Shown here one piece after another: positions 1 through 8,464 of a DNA stretch of 34,081 nt (position 1 is its first letter; each line of letters opens with the position of its first letter). The stretch lies in the IMG/VR virus record IMGVR_UViG_3300032313_000918, positions 1-34,081 of that record. The stretch is one strand, 5' to 3'. The notes beneath the pieces are model-generated. The model made no database searches, was not told the origin of the DNA, and was given only the letters and a program-made list of their open reading frames with translations. This stretch comes from a virus. A program made the translations under genes and the position numbers.

Positions 1-2
1 AT

Positions 3-74
3 ACTAGAGTTCTTTCGGACGCGGAAGTACTACAAAACTACAACGGACAAAAAGCTCGCTTTGGTTTAAATTAA
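3..74 (+). CDS. C-terminal end of a LamG-like tail/structural protein (partial)
   Basis: Only the last 23 codons of a gene entering from the left are present, ending at TAA. The residues read like the end of a concanavalin A/LamG-type domain of phage fibre proteins, where the typical ending has an RxLSxxEVLQNYN core followed by a short K/xRFGL tail; here RVLSDAEVLQNYN and ARFGLN are visible. Such domains bind sugars or act as structural beta-sandwiches on fibres, which fits the fibre genes that follow. The assignment rests on this short tail alone. Confidence 0.5.
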   Translation, partial: TRVLSDAEVLQNYNGQKARFGLN

Positions 75-87
75 ATTAACTTATTAA

Positions 88-95
88 TATTTATT
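88..95 (+). promoter_or_regulatory. TATTTATW element upstream of fibre gene
   Basis: TATTTATT, 38 bases before the fibre start. The same octamer recurs in most longer intergenic gaps of the tail region, so it is a candidate phage promoter element. Its reverse complement resembles the T4 late promoter TATAAATA, so its direction is uncertain. Confidence 0.35.
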
Positions 96-133
96 GTCGA
101 ACCTTTTGGACAATGAAAAAAGGATAATACACT

Positions 134-1837
134 ATGGCAAATGAATTCAAAGTAAGGAAATCCCTCGTAGTTAACGGGTCGGGTTCGGTTCTGTTAGATG
201 TACAAGGCTCTCAAGGTCAGTTATTCTCTATAACTGATTCCCTCTCCGGTTCTTTATTTTCAGTTAAAGATATTTCAGGAATGCCTATTATGGAGGTATT
301 CTCGGACGATACTGTTCGAATGGGGCAATTCGGTCAAAGAGCATTATTTGTATCTCAATCTAGAATCGGTATTGGTAAAGAAACAGCATTAAATGCTACT
401 TTAGATATTTCAGGTAGTACTGCATTAACTGGTTCATTAATAGTATCAGGTTCATCCTCATTTACTGGTTCTTTAACAGTTGGATTTGCTGGTTCTCCAG
501 AATTAAGAGTACTTCAAACTGGTGTTAGTTTAGGTAATATAATTGCTGATGCTCATACTATAACAGGATCATTATCTATTTCAGGCTCAACAGTATTATC
601 AGGTAGTTTAACTCTTCCATTAGTTACGGTTGGTTCTACAGAAACAAATATATTAGTTGCCGACGCTGGAGGTAATATTAGATTCCGTTCAAACTTAAGT
701 TTAACTGGATCAACAGGACCACAAGGTTTTCAAGGAAATCAAGGCCCACAAGGTAACCAAGGTCCAACTGGATTACAAGGTTTTCAAGGAAATCAAGGTC
801 CACAAGGAAATCAAGGTCCAACTGGATTACAAGGTTTTCAAGGTAATCAAGGTCCAACTGGATTACAAGGTTTTCAAGGTAACCAAGGTCCAACTGGATT
901 ACAAGGTTTTCAAGGTCGTCAAGGACCACAAGGGAACCAAGGACCAAACGGTTCAAATGGTCCACAAGGAAATCAAGGACCAAACGGTTCAAATGGTCCA
1001 CAAGGAAATCAAGGACCAAACGGTTCAAATGGTCCACAAGGAAATCAAGGACCAAACGGTTCAAATGGTTCAAATGGTCCGCAAGGTAACCAAGGTCCAA
1101 CTGGATTACAAGGTTTTCAAGGAAATCAAGGCCCGCAAGGAAATCAAGGCCCAACAGGAGGTGCAGGAGGTATAGGCCCTCAAGGAGCAACAGGATCAAA
1201 TGGTCCACAAGGTAATCAAGGACCAACTGGTGGGGCTGGTGGTGCCGGCCCGCAAGGTAACCAAGGACCAACGGGTGGAACGGGACCTGCAGGTGGAACT
1301 GGTCCAACTGGCCCAACTGGCCCACAAGGTAGACAAGGACCTAGTGGTGCAAATGGTGGAACTGGACCAACTGGTCCAACAGGCCCATCAGGTAATCCAT
1401 TTGGTGGTGGTACATTCACAGGAGGTATAGCAGTACAAGGTGCTATTACGGCAACTGGTGATATTACCGCATTTTCTTCCGATAATAGATTAAAAAATAG
1501 AATTAGTAATATTAAAAATGCGTTAGCAAAAGTTCAACAATTAAATGGTTTCCATTACACAAATAGTGATGTAGCTAAATCATTAGGTTACACTACAGAT
1601 GAATTACAAGTCGGTGTATCAGCTCAAGAAGTACAATCAGTATTACCAGAAGTGGTAGTATTAGCACCAATAGATAGATTAGTATTAGAAAGTGGTGAAA
1701 TTGTATCAAAGACAGGTGAAAACTATTTAACAGTTAAATATGAAAAAATTGTACCATTACTTATAGAAAGTATTAAGGAACAACAACTTCAAATTGAAGA
1801 ATTAAAAAATAGAATATTTATATTAGAAAATAAATAA
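134..1837 (+). CDS. Collagen-like tail fibre with C-terminal S74 intramolecular chaperone
   Basis: A 567-residue fibre protein. Residues 1-194 are rich in short beta-forming SGS/TGSL repeats. Residues 195 to about 422 are an almost unbroken collagen-like Gly-X-Y tract with Pro in X and mainly Gln, Thr or Asn in Y (units such as [15 protein letters not shown]). From about 447 comes a peptidase S74 chaperone domain: the Ser-Asp pair is S449-D450 within SSDNRLK, with K454 five residues after the Ser, as in the endosialidase family, where cleavage occurs at that Ser. The C-terminus is a coiled coil. In this family the chaperone drives trimerisation and is then released. The tract has no Lys, so mimivirus-type lysyl hydroxylation is not expected. 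The start is preceded by AAAAAAGGATAA, one of the few SD-like leaders here. The fold is clear; the receptor is unknown. Confidence 0.93.
   Translation: MANEFKVRKSLVVNGSGSVLLDVQGSQGQLFSITDSLSGSLFSVKDISGMPIMEVFSDDTVRMGQFGQRALFVSQSRIGIGKETALNATLDISGSTALTGSLIVSGSSSFTGSLTVGFAGSPELRVLQTGVSLGNIIADAHTITGSLSISGSTVLSGSLTLPLVTVGSTETNILVADAGGNIRFRSNLSLTGSTGPQGFQGNQGPQGNQGPTGLQGFQGNQGPQGNQGPTGLQGFQGNQGPTGLQGFQGNQGPTGLQGFQGRQGPQGNQGPNGSNGPQGNQGPNGSNGPQGNQGPNGSNGPQGNQGPNGSNGSNGPQGNQGPTGLQGFQGNQGPQGNQGPTGGAGGIGPQGATGSNGPQGNQGPTGGAGGAGPQGNQGPTGGTGPAGGTGPTGPTGPQGRQGPSGANGGTGPTGPTGPSGNPFGGGTFTGGIAVQGAITATGDITAFSSDNRLKNRISNIKNALAKVQQLNGFHYTNSDVAKSLGYTTDELQVGVSAQEVQSVLPEVVVLAPIDRLVLESGEIVSKTGENYLTVKYEKIVPLLIESIKEQQLQIEELKNRIFILENK
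923..1066 (+). repeat. 36-bp in-frame tandem repeat in the collagen-like tract
   Basis: Four consecutive 36-bp units encode 12 residues each (four Gly-X-Y triplets). The units starting at 959, 995 and 1031 are identical; the unit at 923 differs at a few bases. A 9-bp partial duplication follows at 1067. A related 36-bp unit ([12 protein letters not shown]) is repeated imperfectly between about 760 and 920. These repeats can expand or contract without breaking frame. Confidence 0.9.
1815..1822 (+). promoter_or_regulatory. TATTTATW element inside the end of the fibre gene
   Basis: TATTTATA within the last codons of the collagen-like fibre gene, 48 bases before the next start at 1871. It is the same element found before other tail genes. 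Confidence 0.3.
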
Positions 1838-1870
1838 TTTCTCAACTACATTATTAATATATAAAATATT

Positions 1871-2860
1871 ATGACATTACCAAGTTCAGGACCACTTAGT
1901 TTATCTCAAATTCGTAATGAATTATCAGCTCAACTAAGTTCATATTCTTTACGTTCAAATAGTTCAAGAGCAGGTAAATCCACTCCAGATAGTATGAGTG
2001 AATTTTATGGATACCAATTTTTTTGGACATCTACAGTAGCTATGGTTGGTGGAGGTGGTGGAGGTGGATTCTACAATGGTGGTGGAGGTGGTGGAGGAGG
2101 AATGATTGGTGAAACGAATGTAACCATGTATCGTAATACTAACTACTCGTTTTCCGTAGGTAGTGGTGGCGCTGGAGATAGTGATTATGGTGGAAATGGT
2201 GGTAATGGAAGTAACTCATCTGCATTAGGATATACAGGAGTTGGTGGTGGTGGAGGTGGTAGCCGTATTTCAGGCCAACAAAGTGAAAGTAGCCCATGCA
2301 ACGCAGGCCAGCCTGGTGGGTGTGGTGGTGGTGGTGCGGGAGCACCAAATAATGAAATGGGTGGAGGTTCAGGTAACCAAGGATATGGTGGTGGTACTGC
2401 TTTTTACTTTTTTGGTGGTTCAGGTGGTGGGATGGGCCAAGCAGGTCAAACAAATAGTTGGGGTCTACCAACAAAAGGAGGGAATGGAGCCAACGCTTTA
2501 GGTAGAACATATGGTGCAGGAGGGGGTGGTGGAACATGGTCTGGGGATCCAGGTGCTAATGGTGGTGAAAATGGAGGTGGTCGAGGTGCTGATGGACGTG
2601 ACCCGTGTTGCCGTCAATTTTCTACTCAAGGTAGTGATACTGAAGGTGCTGGTGGTGGCGGTGGAGGTAATTTTTTATCTTGGGGGTTTCCTTCTCCAAC
2701 AGGTGCTTATGGATATGGCTCTAGAGGTGGAAATGGTCAGATTCGACTTAGATACCCAAACCCACAACGACTTAATGCTGGAACCGGATGGAATGGTGGA
2801 GATGGTTATTTTTATCATGAAATAAATTCAACAACTAATTTTACAACTTTCGCAGGATAG
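1871..2860 (+). CDS. Glycine-rich tail fibre/adhesin-like protein
   Basis: A 329-residue protein. Its short N-terminal module (LPSSGPLSLSQIRNE, then MSEFYGY near residue 50) is a common entry module of phage tail proteins. From about residue 57 to 270 it is dominated by runs of 4-8 glycines separated by short variable segments, a composition seen in the polyglycine sandwich domains of T-even gp38-type receptor-binding adhesins. Two Cys clusters (near SPCNAG/GGCGGG and DPCC) could form disulfides or bind metal. It lies 33 bases after the collagen-like fibre and before another small tail-type gene. A role in receptor recognition is inferred from composition and position; I see no alignment-level match to gp38. 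Confidence 0.6.
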   Translation: MTLPSSGPLSLSQIRNELSAQLSSYSLRSNSSRAGKSTPDSMSEFYGYQFFWTSTVAMVGGGGGGGFYNGGGGGGGGMIGETNVTMYRNTNYSFSVGSGGAGDSDYGGNGGNGSNSSALGYTGVGGGGGGSRISGQQSESSPCNAGQPGGCGGGGAGAPNNEMGGGSGNQGYGGGTAFYFFGGSGGGMGQAGQTNSWGLPTKGGNGANALGRTYGAGGGGGTWSGDPGANGGENGGGRGADGRDPCCRQFSTQGSDTEGAGGGGGGNFLSWGFPSPTGAYGYGSRGGNGQIRLRYPNPQRLNAGTGWNGGDGYFYHEINSTTNFTTFAG

Positions 2861-2864
2861 TATT

Positions 2865-3386
2865 ATGGCAACTTTCGCAGAAATTGATGAAGAAACATAT
2901 CAGGTAATAAATGTATTAAGAGTACCAGATGAACAAGAACATAGAGGACAAGAGTTTTTAGCTGAAGATTGTAATTTAGGAGGTACGTGGATACAAACAT
3001 CAAGCAATACAAGAGCTGGAGTTCATTATAATTATAATTCATGGGAACCAAGTGGTAAACCAGCATTTAGAAAAAATTATGCTAAAGTCGGAGGATATTA
3101 TGATCCAGTAGCTGATGCTTTTCATGCAGAAAAACCATCGAGTTACCCATCATTTGCATTAGACCCAGAAACATTCACTTGGCGTCCACCAATCCCAATG
3201 CCAACAGAATTACCTGAGGGATTAGAATCTGATAATTATGTTTACATTTGGAATGAATCTCAACTTCAATGGATTTTACAAGAAATCCCTAAATCAATTA
3301 CAATGTTTGATGTTGAAAATGACCCAGACATATTAGCTGAATTAGATAGAAAATACAAACAACAATTAGAACAAGAAAACAATTAA
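2865..3386 (+). CDS. Small virion-associated-type protein of marine T4-like phages (unknown function)
   Basis: A 173-residue acidic protein. It has the layout of a family often found next to fibre genes in marine T4-like phages: an N-terminal ATFAEID...VINVLRV strand segment, a GGTWIQTS motif, a conserved FRKNYAKVGGYYDPVADAF core, then YPSFALDPETFTWRPPIPMP and a final YIWNESQLQW segment. The function is not known; the linkage suggests a structural or fibre-associated role. It starts 4 bases after the previous stop. The family likeness comes from remembered motif patterns and was not searched. Confidence 0.6.
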   Translation: MATFAEIDEETYQVINVLRVPDEQEHRGQEFLAEDCNLGGTWIQTSSNTRAGVHYNYNSWEPSGKPAFRKNYAKVGGYYDPVADAFHAEKPSSYPSFALDPETFTWRPPIPMPTELPEGLESDNYVYIWNESQLQWILQEIPKSITMFDVENDPDILAELDRKYKQQLEQENN

Positions 3387-3401
3387 AAATAAAATTAAGT
3401 T

Positions 3402-5018
3402 ATGCAAGAAGAACAAATTGGACCTATTGGTCCGGTAGACCAATCATTAGATCAAGTTAAAGAAAATAATTTCAATTTTGTCATCGTTGGTGGTGGAACC
3501 GCAGGATGGATGACTGCTTTATTTTTAAAGAAACATTATCCGTGGATTAACATTACTGTATTGGCTAGTGCTGAAATTGGTATTTTAGGTGCGGGTGAAG
3601 GTACAACTCCTCATTTTGTTCATTTTATGGACAGTGTAGGAATTGCAGTTTCTGATATTGTAAAATATGCTAAAGGAACAATTAAAAGTGGTATTAAATT
3701 TACTGATTGGAATGGTGATGATACATCTTATTTTCATCCATTTTTTGAAAATACAAATGTAAATTCATTTGAAGTAAATGATGCAACAAATGGTGGTGGG
3801 ATTTCTACATTAGTTTTAAATTCAATTGCTAAAGGAGAATCATTAGATGACATTTCATTTAGTGCTAATGCGTCACAAAGAAATTTAGTTAATTTTATTC
3901 CATCTATAGGGATAGAAAATAAAGGTGAAAATCCAATCACACATTTTAATTCATTATCTAGTTTTGGTATGCATTTTGATGCTAGATTATTAGCAAAGTA
4001 TTTAAAAAAGAATGCTATGTACCGTGGAGTTAGATATGTAGAATCTGAACTTGACCAGATCATAAGTAATGAAGATGATGGTTCAATTAAAGAAATTACT
4101 ACTAAACGTGGTGATAAATTACCATGTAGTTTTGTATTCGATTGTAGTGGATTCAATAGACTAATTATTGGTAAACATTTCAACAGCGAATGGCAATCAT
4201 ATTCAGATAGCTTACCAATGAAACGAGCAATTCCATTTTTAATCCCAAATGAAAGTAATGATATACCACCATATACTGAAGCAATTGCTTTAAAATATGG
4301 GTGGATGTGGAGAATACCAGTTGAAGGTCGTTTTGGATGTGGGTATGTGTTTGATTCAGATTTTATTTCTGATGAGCAAGCAATGGAAGAAATCAAAGAA
4401 CGTTTTGGAGCTGATATTGAATTCGGAAACCCATTTACATACGAGGCAGGACGATATAAACAAACATGGGTTAAAAACTGTATAGCTATTGGTTTATCAG
4501 CTGGATTTATTGAACCATTAGAGGCAACTTCAATTTGGACTATTATTACATCATTAAACGAGTATATCTCTAATAATTTAGGAGCAATATCAAAAAATGA
4601 ATTTTATGTTGATCGATTCAATGAACGAGTAAATAAATTCCATGATGATACTAAAGATTTTATTTTCTTGCATTATTTAATAAGACGTAAGGATTCTGAA
4701 TTTTGGAAAACATTTACTGATAAAAATAAAATTACAGAAAATGTCCATAAATATTTAAGCCAATGTGCTACAACTATGCCTGATCGTAAATTTATAAAAA
4801 CAATAAATGATGCATATGATGTATCTAGTTTTTACGCAGTAACTCAAGGTGCACGCTTATTCAATAATAAAAAAGCATTTGAACTTAAAGAAGCCACTAA
4901 TAGTGATGTTCGTAGAGAACATTTTTTCACTGATGAGGAAAAATTTAGAAGAAATATGTTATTGAATTTAACAGTTTTACAAGATCATAAAGAATTCTTA
5001 GAATATTTAAAACAATAA
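3402..5018 (+). CDS. Flavin-dependent tryptophan halogenase family protein
   Basis: A 538-residue protein matching the family's usual length. It has an FAD-binding GGGTAGW motif at residues 30-36 and GEGTTP nearby. K95, in GTIKSGIKF, lies where the catalytic lysine of PrnA/RebH (K79) is expected. The halogenase signature WxWxIP is W301, W303, I305, P306, and GFIEPLEATSIW follows near residue 368. Enzymes of this family use FADH2, O2 and halide to make hypohalous acid that the lysine directs to an aromatic substrate. A flavin reductase would be needed and none is seen here, so the host may supply it. Cyanophage homologues exist, including one reported to iodinate small molecules. The substrate here is unknown. 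It opens a run of oxygenase genes and has an AAGTT-ATG leader with no SD. Confidence 0.88.
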   Translation: MQEEQIGPIGPVDQSLDQVKENNFNFVIVGGGTAGWMTALFLKKHYPWINITVLASAEIGILGAGEGTTPHFVHFMDSVGIAVSDIVKYAKGTIKSGIKFTDWNGDDTSYFHPFFENTNVNSFEVNDATNGGGISTLVLNSIAKGESLDDISFSANASQRNLVNFIPSIGIENKGENPITHFNSLSSFGMHFDARLLAKYLKKNAMYRGVRYVESELDQIISNEDDGSIKEITTKRGDKLPCSFVFDCSGFNRLIIGKHFNSEWQSYSDSLPMKRAIPFLIPNESNDIPPYTEAIALKYGWMWRIPVEGRFGCGYVFDSDFISDEQAMEEIKERFGADIEFGNPFTYEAGRYKQTWVKNCIAIGLSAGFIEPLEATSIWTIITSLNEYISNNLGAISKNEFYVDRFNERVNKFHDDTKDFIFLHYLIRRKDSEFWKTFTDKNKITENVHKYLSQCATTMPDRKFIKTINDAYDVSSFYAVTQGARLFNNKKAFELKEATNSDVRREHFFTDEEKFRRNMLLNLTVLQDHKEFLEYLKQ

Positions 5019-5021
5019 ATC

Positions 5022-5564
5022 ATGTTTGAAAAAGTATACTTTGGTGGTACTTACGGTTATAAAAATTTTATTAATGATGATGAAAAACTAGAATTACAGG
5101 ATTGGATATTGTCTGAACAAACAGCAATGAATTTTTCCCAACCTGTAAATTTAGAAACCGATCAATTTGAATCGGGATTGAAGCGACATTTTAGAATATT
5201 GTATCCTGATGATAAAAAACCAGATATATTTCATAAAATACGAAATCGATTATTAGAATTAGAAAATATCAAAAACCCAATTCCCGCTCCAGTTAATTAT
5301 GATTGGATAGGAGTTGTAGGGGAAGACTCATATGTTGAACCCCATATTGACGACAGTTATCGTGAATATTATACTGTTAGGTATAATTTATTAGTATCAT
5401 TTCCTGATAATGGAGGTAAACCAATATATGGTGGTGAATTACTTCCAGTAGAGGAAAAAATGTTATGGAGATGTGATGCTGGTATTGTAGAACATTCTTC
5501 AGAAGTAGTTAAAGGTGATAAATTAAGAATTAATTTGTCGTATGGTTTCTCATTTGAATTATAA
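5022..5564 (+). CDS. Fe(II)/2-oxoglutarate-dependent oxygenase
   Basis: A 180-residue protein with a double-stranded beta-helix oxygenase pattern. The iron ligands are H108-x-D110 (in PHIDDS) and H158 (in EHSSEV), and R169 after a KGDK turn suits 2-oxoglutarate binding. The region between carries the usual strands and a YGGELLPV turn. Enzymes of this superfamily hydroxylate proteins, nucleic acids or small molecules. It starts 3 bases after the halogenase stop, so the two are probably translated from one message. It differs clearly from the other oxygenases in the cluster, so it is not a simple duplicate. Substrate unknown. Confidence 0.8.
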   Translation: MFEKVYFGGTYGYKNFINDDEKLELQDWILSEQTAMNFSQPVNLETDQFESGLKRHFRILYPDDKKPDIFHKIRNRLLELENIKNPIPAPVNYDWIGVVGEDSYVEPHIDDSYREYYTVRYNLLVSFPDNGGKPIYGGELLPVEEKMLWRCDAGIVEHSSEVVKGDKLRINLSYGFSFEL

Positions 5565-5572
5565 TAAAAGTT

Positions 5573-6160
5573 ATGGATTTAAAACCGGTATTTCCCGTTC
5601 ATAGTCAAAGTAACCCTATGGGGTTTTATCCTTATTACGATTCGTTTTCCGAAGAAGAATTAGGATGGATTAATAATCTACAAAAATTATACAATATCCA
5701 AAAAGCATCTACTGGTGAATTCGAAGACGAAGATACTACACGAAAATCTGATGTGAAATGGTTACACCATAGTGAAAAAACCGATTGGGTATATAGTCGT
5801 TTAGCTAATATCGTTATGATGGCTAATAAAGAAATGTGGCAATTTGATATACCATCAATTTTAGATACAGTACAATATACACAATATTATGAAAATGGTG
5901 GTCATTATGATTGGCATACAGATACTGGTCCTTATCCTTTTAATACAAGAAAAATTAGTATAACAGTTCAATTATCAGACCCCGATGATTATGAAGGTGG
6001 TGATTTAGAATTAATGCTCGGAAATAATGTAAGTAAAATGCCTAAAGAAAAAGGATGCGCTGTATTATTTCCTAGTTATATTTTACATAGAGTAACACCA
6101 GTAACAAAAGGCATTCGTAAAAGTTTAGTATTGTGGGTAGGAGGTACAGTTTTTAAATAA
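5573..6160 (+). CDS. PKHD-type prolyl 4-hydroxylase-like 2OG oxygenase (copy 1)
   Basis: A 195-residue protein with the full 2OG oxygenase signature: YYENGGHYDWHTD with H115 and D117, EGGDLEL on the following strand, H172 in LHRVTPV, and R182 in KGIRKSLVLWVGG. This order is typical of PKHD-type hydroxylases (prolyl 4-hydroxylase alpha-like, PiuC family). It is paralogous to the gene at 8963-9547, and a third, truncated relative lies at 8793-8957. The start has the AAAAGTT-ATG leader that also precedes copy 2. The family fits prolyl or other amino-acid hydroxylation; the true substrate is not shown by the sequence. Confidence 0.88.
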   Translation: MDLKPVFPVHSQSNPMGFYPYYDSFSEEELGWINNLQKLYNIQKASTGEFEDEDTTRKSDVKWLHHSEKTDWVYSRLANIVMMANKEMWQFDIPSILDTVQYTQYYENGGHYDWHTDTGPYPFNTRKISITVQLSDPDDYEGGDLELMLGNNVSKMPKEKGCAVLFPSYILHRVTPVTKGIRKSLVLWVGGTVFK

Positions 6161-6161
6161 T

Positions 6162-6749
6162 ATGGATTTTATATACAGAAAAAATAATTTTTTATCTTCC
6201 GATATATGTACTGATTTTATCAATACATTTGAAGTATCTCCATTACGTGCTAGAGGATGCATTGCTGGAAAAAATGGTGAAGGTGTTGAAGTAGATTATG
6301 TAAAACAATCCACTGATATTACATTTTGGCCTGATTTTTTAGATAAAGAAGAAAATAAAAAAGAATGGAGTAGTTTGCTTTCTAAATTTCAACATAAATT
6401 ACAATTTGAAATTGATAATTACGTTGAGCGGTATGAACCTTTAGAAAACATGTCTAAGTTTGTTAGAGAAGGATACAACATGCAAAAATACGAACCTGGT
6501 GAAGGATTTTATGAATGGCATTGCGAACGAGCTCATATTGGTACATTACCTAGAATGTTAGTTTGGATGGTTTATCTAAATGATGTAGATGATGGTGGTA
6601 CCGAATTTATGTATCAAAATCATATTGAAAAAGCAGAACAAGGTAAATTACTTATATGGCCAACAGATTGGACTCATTATCATAGAGGACAAGTAAGCAA
6701 TACTAAAACCAAATATATTCTTACAGGTTGGTATTCTTTTAAAATATAA
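6162..6749 (+). CDS. 2OG-Fe(II) oxygenase with HCE iron-binding motif (tandem copy A)
   Basis: A 195-residue prolyl-hydroxylase-like protein. It has MQKYEPGEGFYEWHCE, in which H120 and E122 replace the usual HxD by HxE, then YLNDVDDGGTEF. The distal His is H172 or H174 in THYHRG, and K184 in TKYILTGWYSF stands where the 2OG-binding Lys/Arg is expected. HxE is used by some active members of the superfamily, so activity is plausible. It is a tandem duplicate of the next gene: both open with a similar FIY-x-K-x-N-x-LS-x-x-IC segment. Only one base separates it from the gene before and the gene after. Confidence 0.82.
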   Translation: MDFIYRKNNFLSSDICTDFINTFEVSPLRARGCIAGKNGEGVEVDYVKQSTDITFWPDFLDKEENKKEWSSLLSKFQHKLQFEIDNYVERYEPLENMSKFVREGYNMQKYEPGEGFYEWHCERAHIGTLPRMLVWMVYLNDVDDGGTEFMYQNHIEKAEQGKLLIWPTDWTHYHRGQVSNTKTKYILTGWYSFKI

Positions 6750-6750
6750 T

Positions 6751-7314
6751 ATGAATTTTATATATTCTAAACCTAATGTTTTATCTAAAGAAATATGTGA
6801 AGAATTCATTCACACATTTGAACATTCAGATTTAAAGCAAACCTCTGAACTACCAGAAGATCATAAAAAAGCAACTGAAATTTTATTTTATCCTGGAATG
6901 TTAGATAATGAAAAAAACTACATAGAATGGTATGATTTATTCGATGAATTAGTTAAATCAGTAGACATCGGAATTGATGAATATGTTGAAAAATATTCTG
7001 CTTTAAAACATATGAACCCATTTTTATTATCAACATTCAACCTTCAGAAATATGAACCCGGAGAAGGATTTTATGGATGGCATTGCGAACGAAATGGTGA
7101 TAGAGAATATATAGATAGATTATTAGTGTGGATGATTTACCTAAACGATGTGAATGATGGTGGTACAGAATTTTTATACCAAAATCATACAGAAATAGCT
7201 GAAACTGGTAAACTGCTAATATGGCCTGCTGATTTTACTCATACCCATAGAGGAGTCATTTCAAACACAGAAACAAAATATATACTAACTGGTTGGTATA
7301 GTTATAAAATGTAA
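6751..7314 (+). CDS. 2OG-Fe(II) oxygenase with HCE iron-binding motif (tandem copy B)
   Basis: A 187-residue paralogue of the preceding gene. The ligands are H111 and E113 in GWHCE, the distal His is H164 or H166 in THTHRG, and K176 sits in TKYILTGWYSYK. The core YLNDVNDGGTEFLYQNH is nearly the same as in copy A, while the segment after the N-terminal motif (about residues 25-45) is shorter and divergent. The two may therefore act on different substrates or sites. Spacing is one base upstream and 7 downstream, so it is part of one transcriptional unit. Confidence 0.82.
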   Translation: MNFIYSKPNVLSKEICEEFIHTFEHSDLKQTSELPEDHKKATEILFYPGMLDNEKNYIEWYDLFDELVKSVDIGIDEYVEKYSALKHMNPFLLSTFNLQKYEPGEGFYGWHCERNGDREYIDRLLVWMIYLNDVNDGGTEFLYQNHTEIAETGKLLIWPADFTHTHRGVISNTETKYILTGWYSYKM

Positions 7315-7321
7315 ATATAAA

Positions 7322-7939
7322 ATGAAAGTTACAAGTAATTCTAATAATCATTTAGTTATAGACGATTTTTTTAATGACGATGAATTAAAGAACATTTGGT
7401 TAGAATTAAATTTTTTAACTAGAGAAGAAATAATGTTACCTCCCGAAAAATCTAACGGTGCATTGGATCGCGAAACAAAAATACCATTAAAGAAAAATAA
7501 TGTTATATTTTTAGATAATCTATATCAAAAAAGAGAAACATCATCAATATTGAATAATTTTGAAAAAATATATAATGATGATGTAACAGATATTATAGAT
7601 GATTTACCCAATGAATTTAAATATTTTAAATTTGTAGGACATGATCGTACATTTATTAGTTACTATGAAGATAGTGATTATTATAAACCTCATGTTGACC
7701 AAGCTATATTGACTTGTGTGTATTGGTGTAATAAGGATCCCCAATCATTTGAAGGTGGTGATTTAATCTTAGGTGGTGAAAGAACAGAAATCAAATATAA
7801 AAATAATAGATTAGTTATATTCCCATCACATAATCTTCACTCAGTAAATTCTATAAAAATGATTCAAAATAATGTACCATTTTCAGGATATGGTAGATAT
7901 GCTATAAGTAAATTTTTATTTGTTACTCCTAAACCATAA
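7322..7939 (+). CDS. 2OG-Fe(II) oxygenase
   Basis: A 205-residue protein. The iron ligands are H124-x-D126 (KPHVDQA) and a distal His at H170 or H173 (SHNLHSV); R192 in GYGRYAISKF probably binds 2-oxoglutarate. An EGGDLILGG turn sits between them, as in prolyl-hydroxylase-like folds. The N-terminal part has a FFNDDELKNIWLEL helix like that of other family members. It is divergent from its neighbours at the sequence level, so the cluster is a collection of separate lineages and not one expanded gene. Substrate unknown. Confidence 0.78.
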   Translation: MKVTSNSNNHLVIDDFFNDDELKNIWLELNFLTREEIMLPPEKSNGALDRETKIPLKKNNVIFLDNLYQKRETSSILNNFEKIYNDDVTDIIDDLPNEFKYFKFVGHDRTFISYYEDSDYYKPHVDQAILTCVYWCNKDPQSFEGGDLILGGERTEIKYKNNRLVIFPSHNLHSVNSIKMIQNNVPFSGYGRYAISKFLFVTPKP

Positions 7940-7942
7940 ATA

Positions 7943-8461
7943 ATGGACAAAAATATAATTGTATATGATGAATTTTTATCAAATAATTTGTTTGATGAAG
8001 TACAAATGTTTGCTGAAAACACAGTAAAAAGTCCCGAACCGTATTCAGGAAGAACTAATTTATGCTGGCAAGATGAAATACGAAACCAAAGCACCCCAGT
8101 TATAATAAGAGATATACTTGAGGGTACTCCTATGTACAATAAACTAAAAGCTGAAATAGATACTAAAACAGGACTGCAAGTTGAACGATTGATGTTGTAT
8201 TTTTGGACTAAATTAAGTTATATACCATGGCATAATGATGCTCATGCTAATTCAGCATTAACTATATATTTAAACGATTATTGGGATCAAGATTGGGGTG
8301 GTTATTTTATGTTTAAATTAAATAATGAAATTAAAGCAATTAAACCTAAAAGAAATTTAGGTGTAATCCAAACCGGCCATGTACCTCATTCAGTATCCAC
8401 AGTTAACTTAGATGCTGATTTACGTATTACTGTTCAATCATTTTTCATGCCAAAGAAATAA
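7943..8461 (+). CDS. 2OG-Fe(II) oxygenase
   Basis: A 172-residue protein. H97-x-D99 lies in PWHNDA, the distal His is H146 or H149 in GHVPHSV, and R161 in LRITVQSFF ends the core. It has a GGYFMFK strand in place of the EGGDL turn of the PKHD-type genes. This layout resembles the small 2OG oxygenases common in phage genomes. It starts 3 bases after the previous stop and is followed by a membrane protein. Iron and 2OG binding are well supported by the motif set; the substrate is not. Confidence 0.78.
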   Translation: MDKNIIVYDEFLSNNLFDEVQMFAENTVKSPEPYSGRTNLCWQDEIRNQSTPVIIRDILEGTPMYNKLKAEIDTKTGLQVERLMLYFWTKLSYIPWHNDAHANSALTIYLNDYWDQDWGGYFMFKLNNEIKAIKPKRNLGVIQTGHVPHSVSTVNLDADLRITVQSFFMPKK

Positions 8462-8464
8462 GTT

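Noticed and set aside
923-1066. CRISPR-like direct repeats
   Set aside because: The 36-bp units are contiguous with no spacers and encode in-frame Gly-X-Y triplets.
678-1430. Several open frames on both strands within the collagen-like tract (for example 678-1325 minus, 957-1175 plus, 1200-1430 plus, 1216-1419 minus)
   Set aside because: They are by-products of the 9- and 36-bp repeat structure of the fibre gene, with low-complexity products and no leader.
2139-2825. Overlapping frames in the glycine-rich gene (2139-2537 minus, 2241-2501 plus, 2511-2825 plus)
   Set aside because: Shadows of GGN codon runs; His- or Val-rich products without any family features.
3734-4396. 220-codon antisense frame in the halogenase gene
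   Set aside because: Lies wholly opposite a well-conserved enzyme, with no plausible start context or domain.
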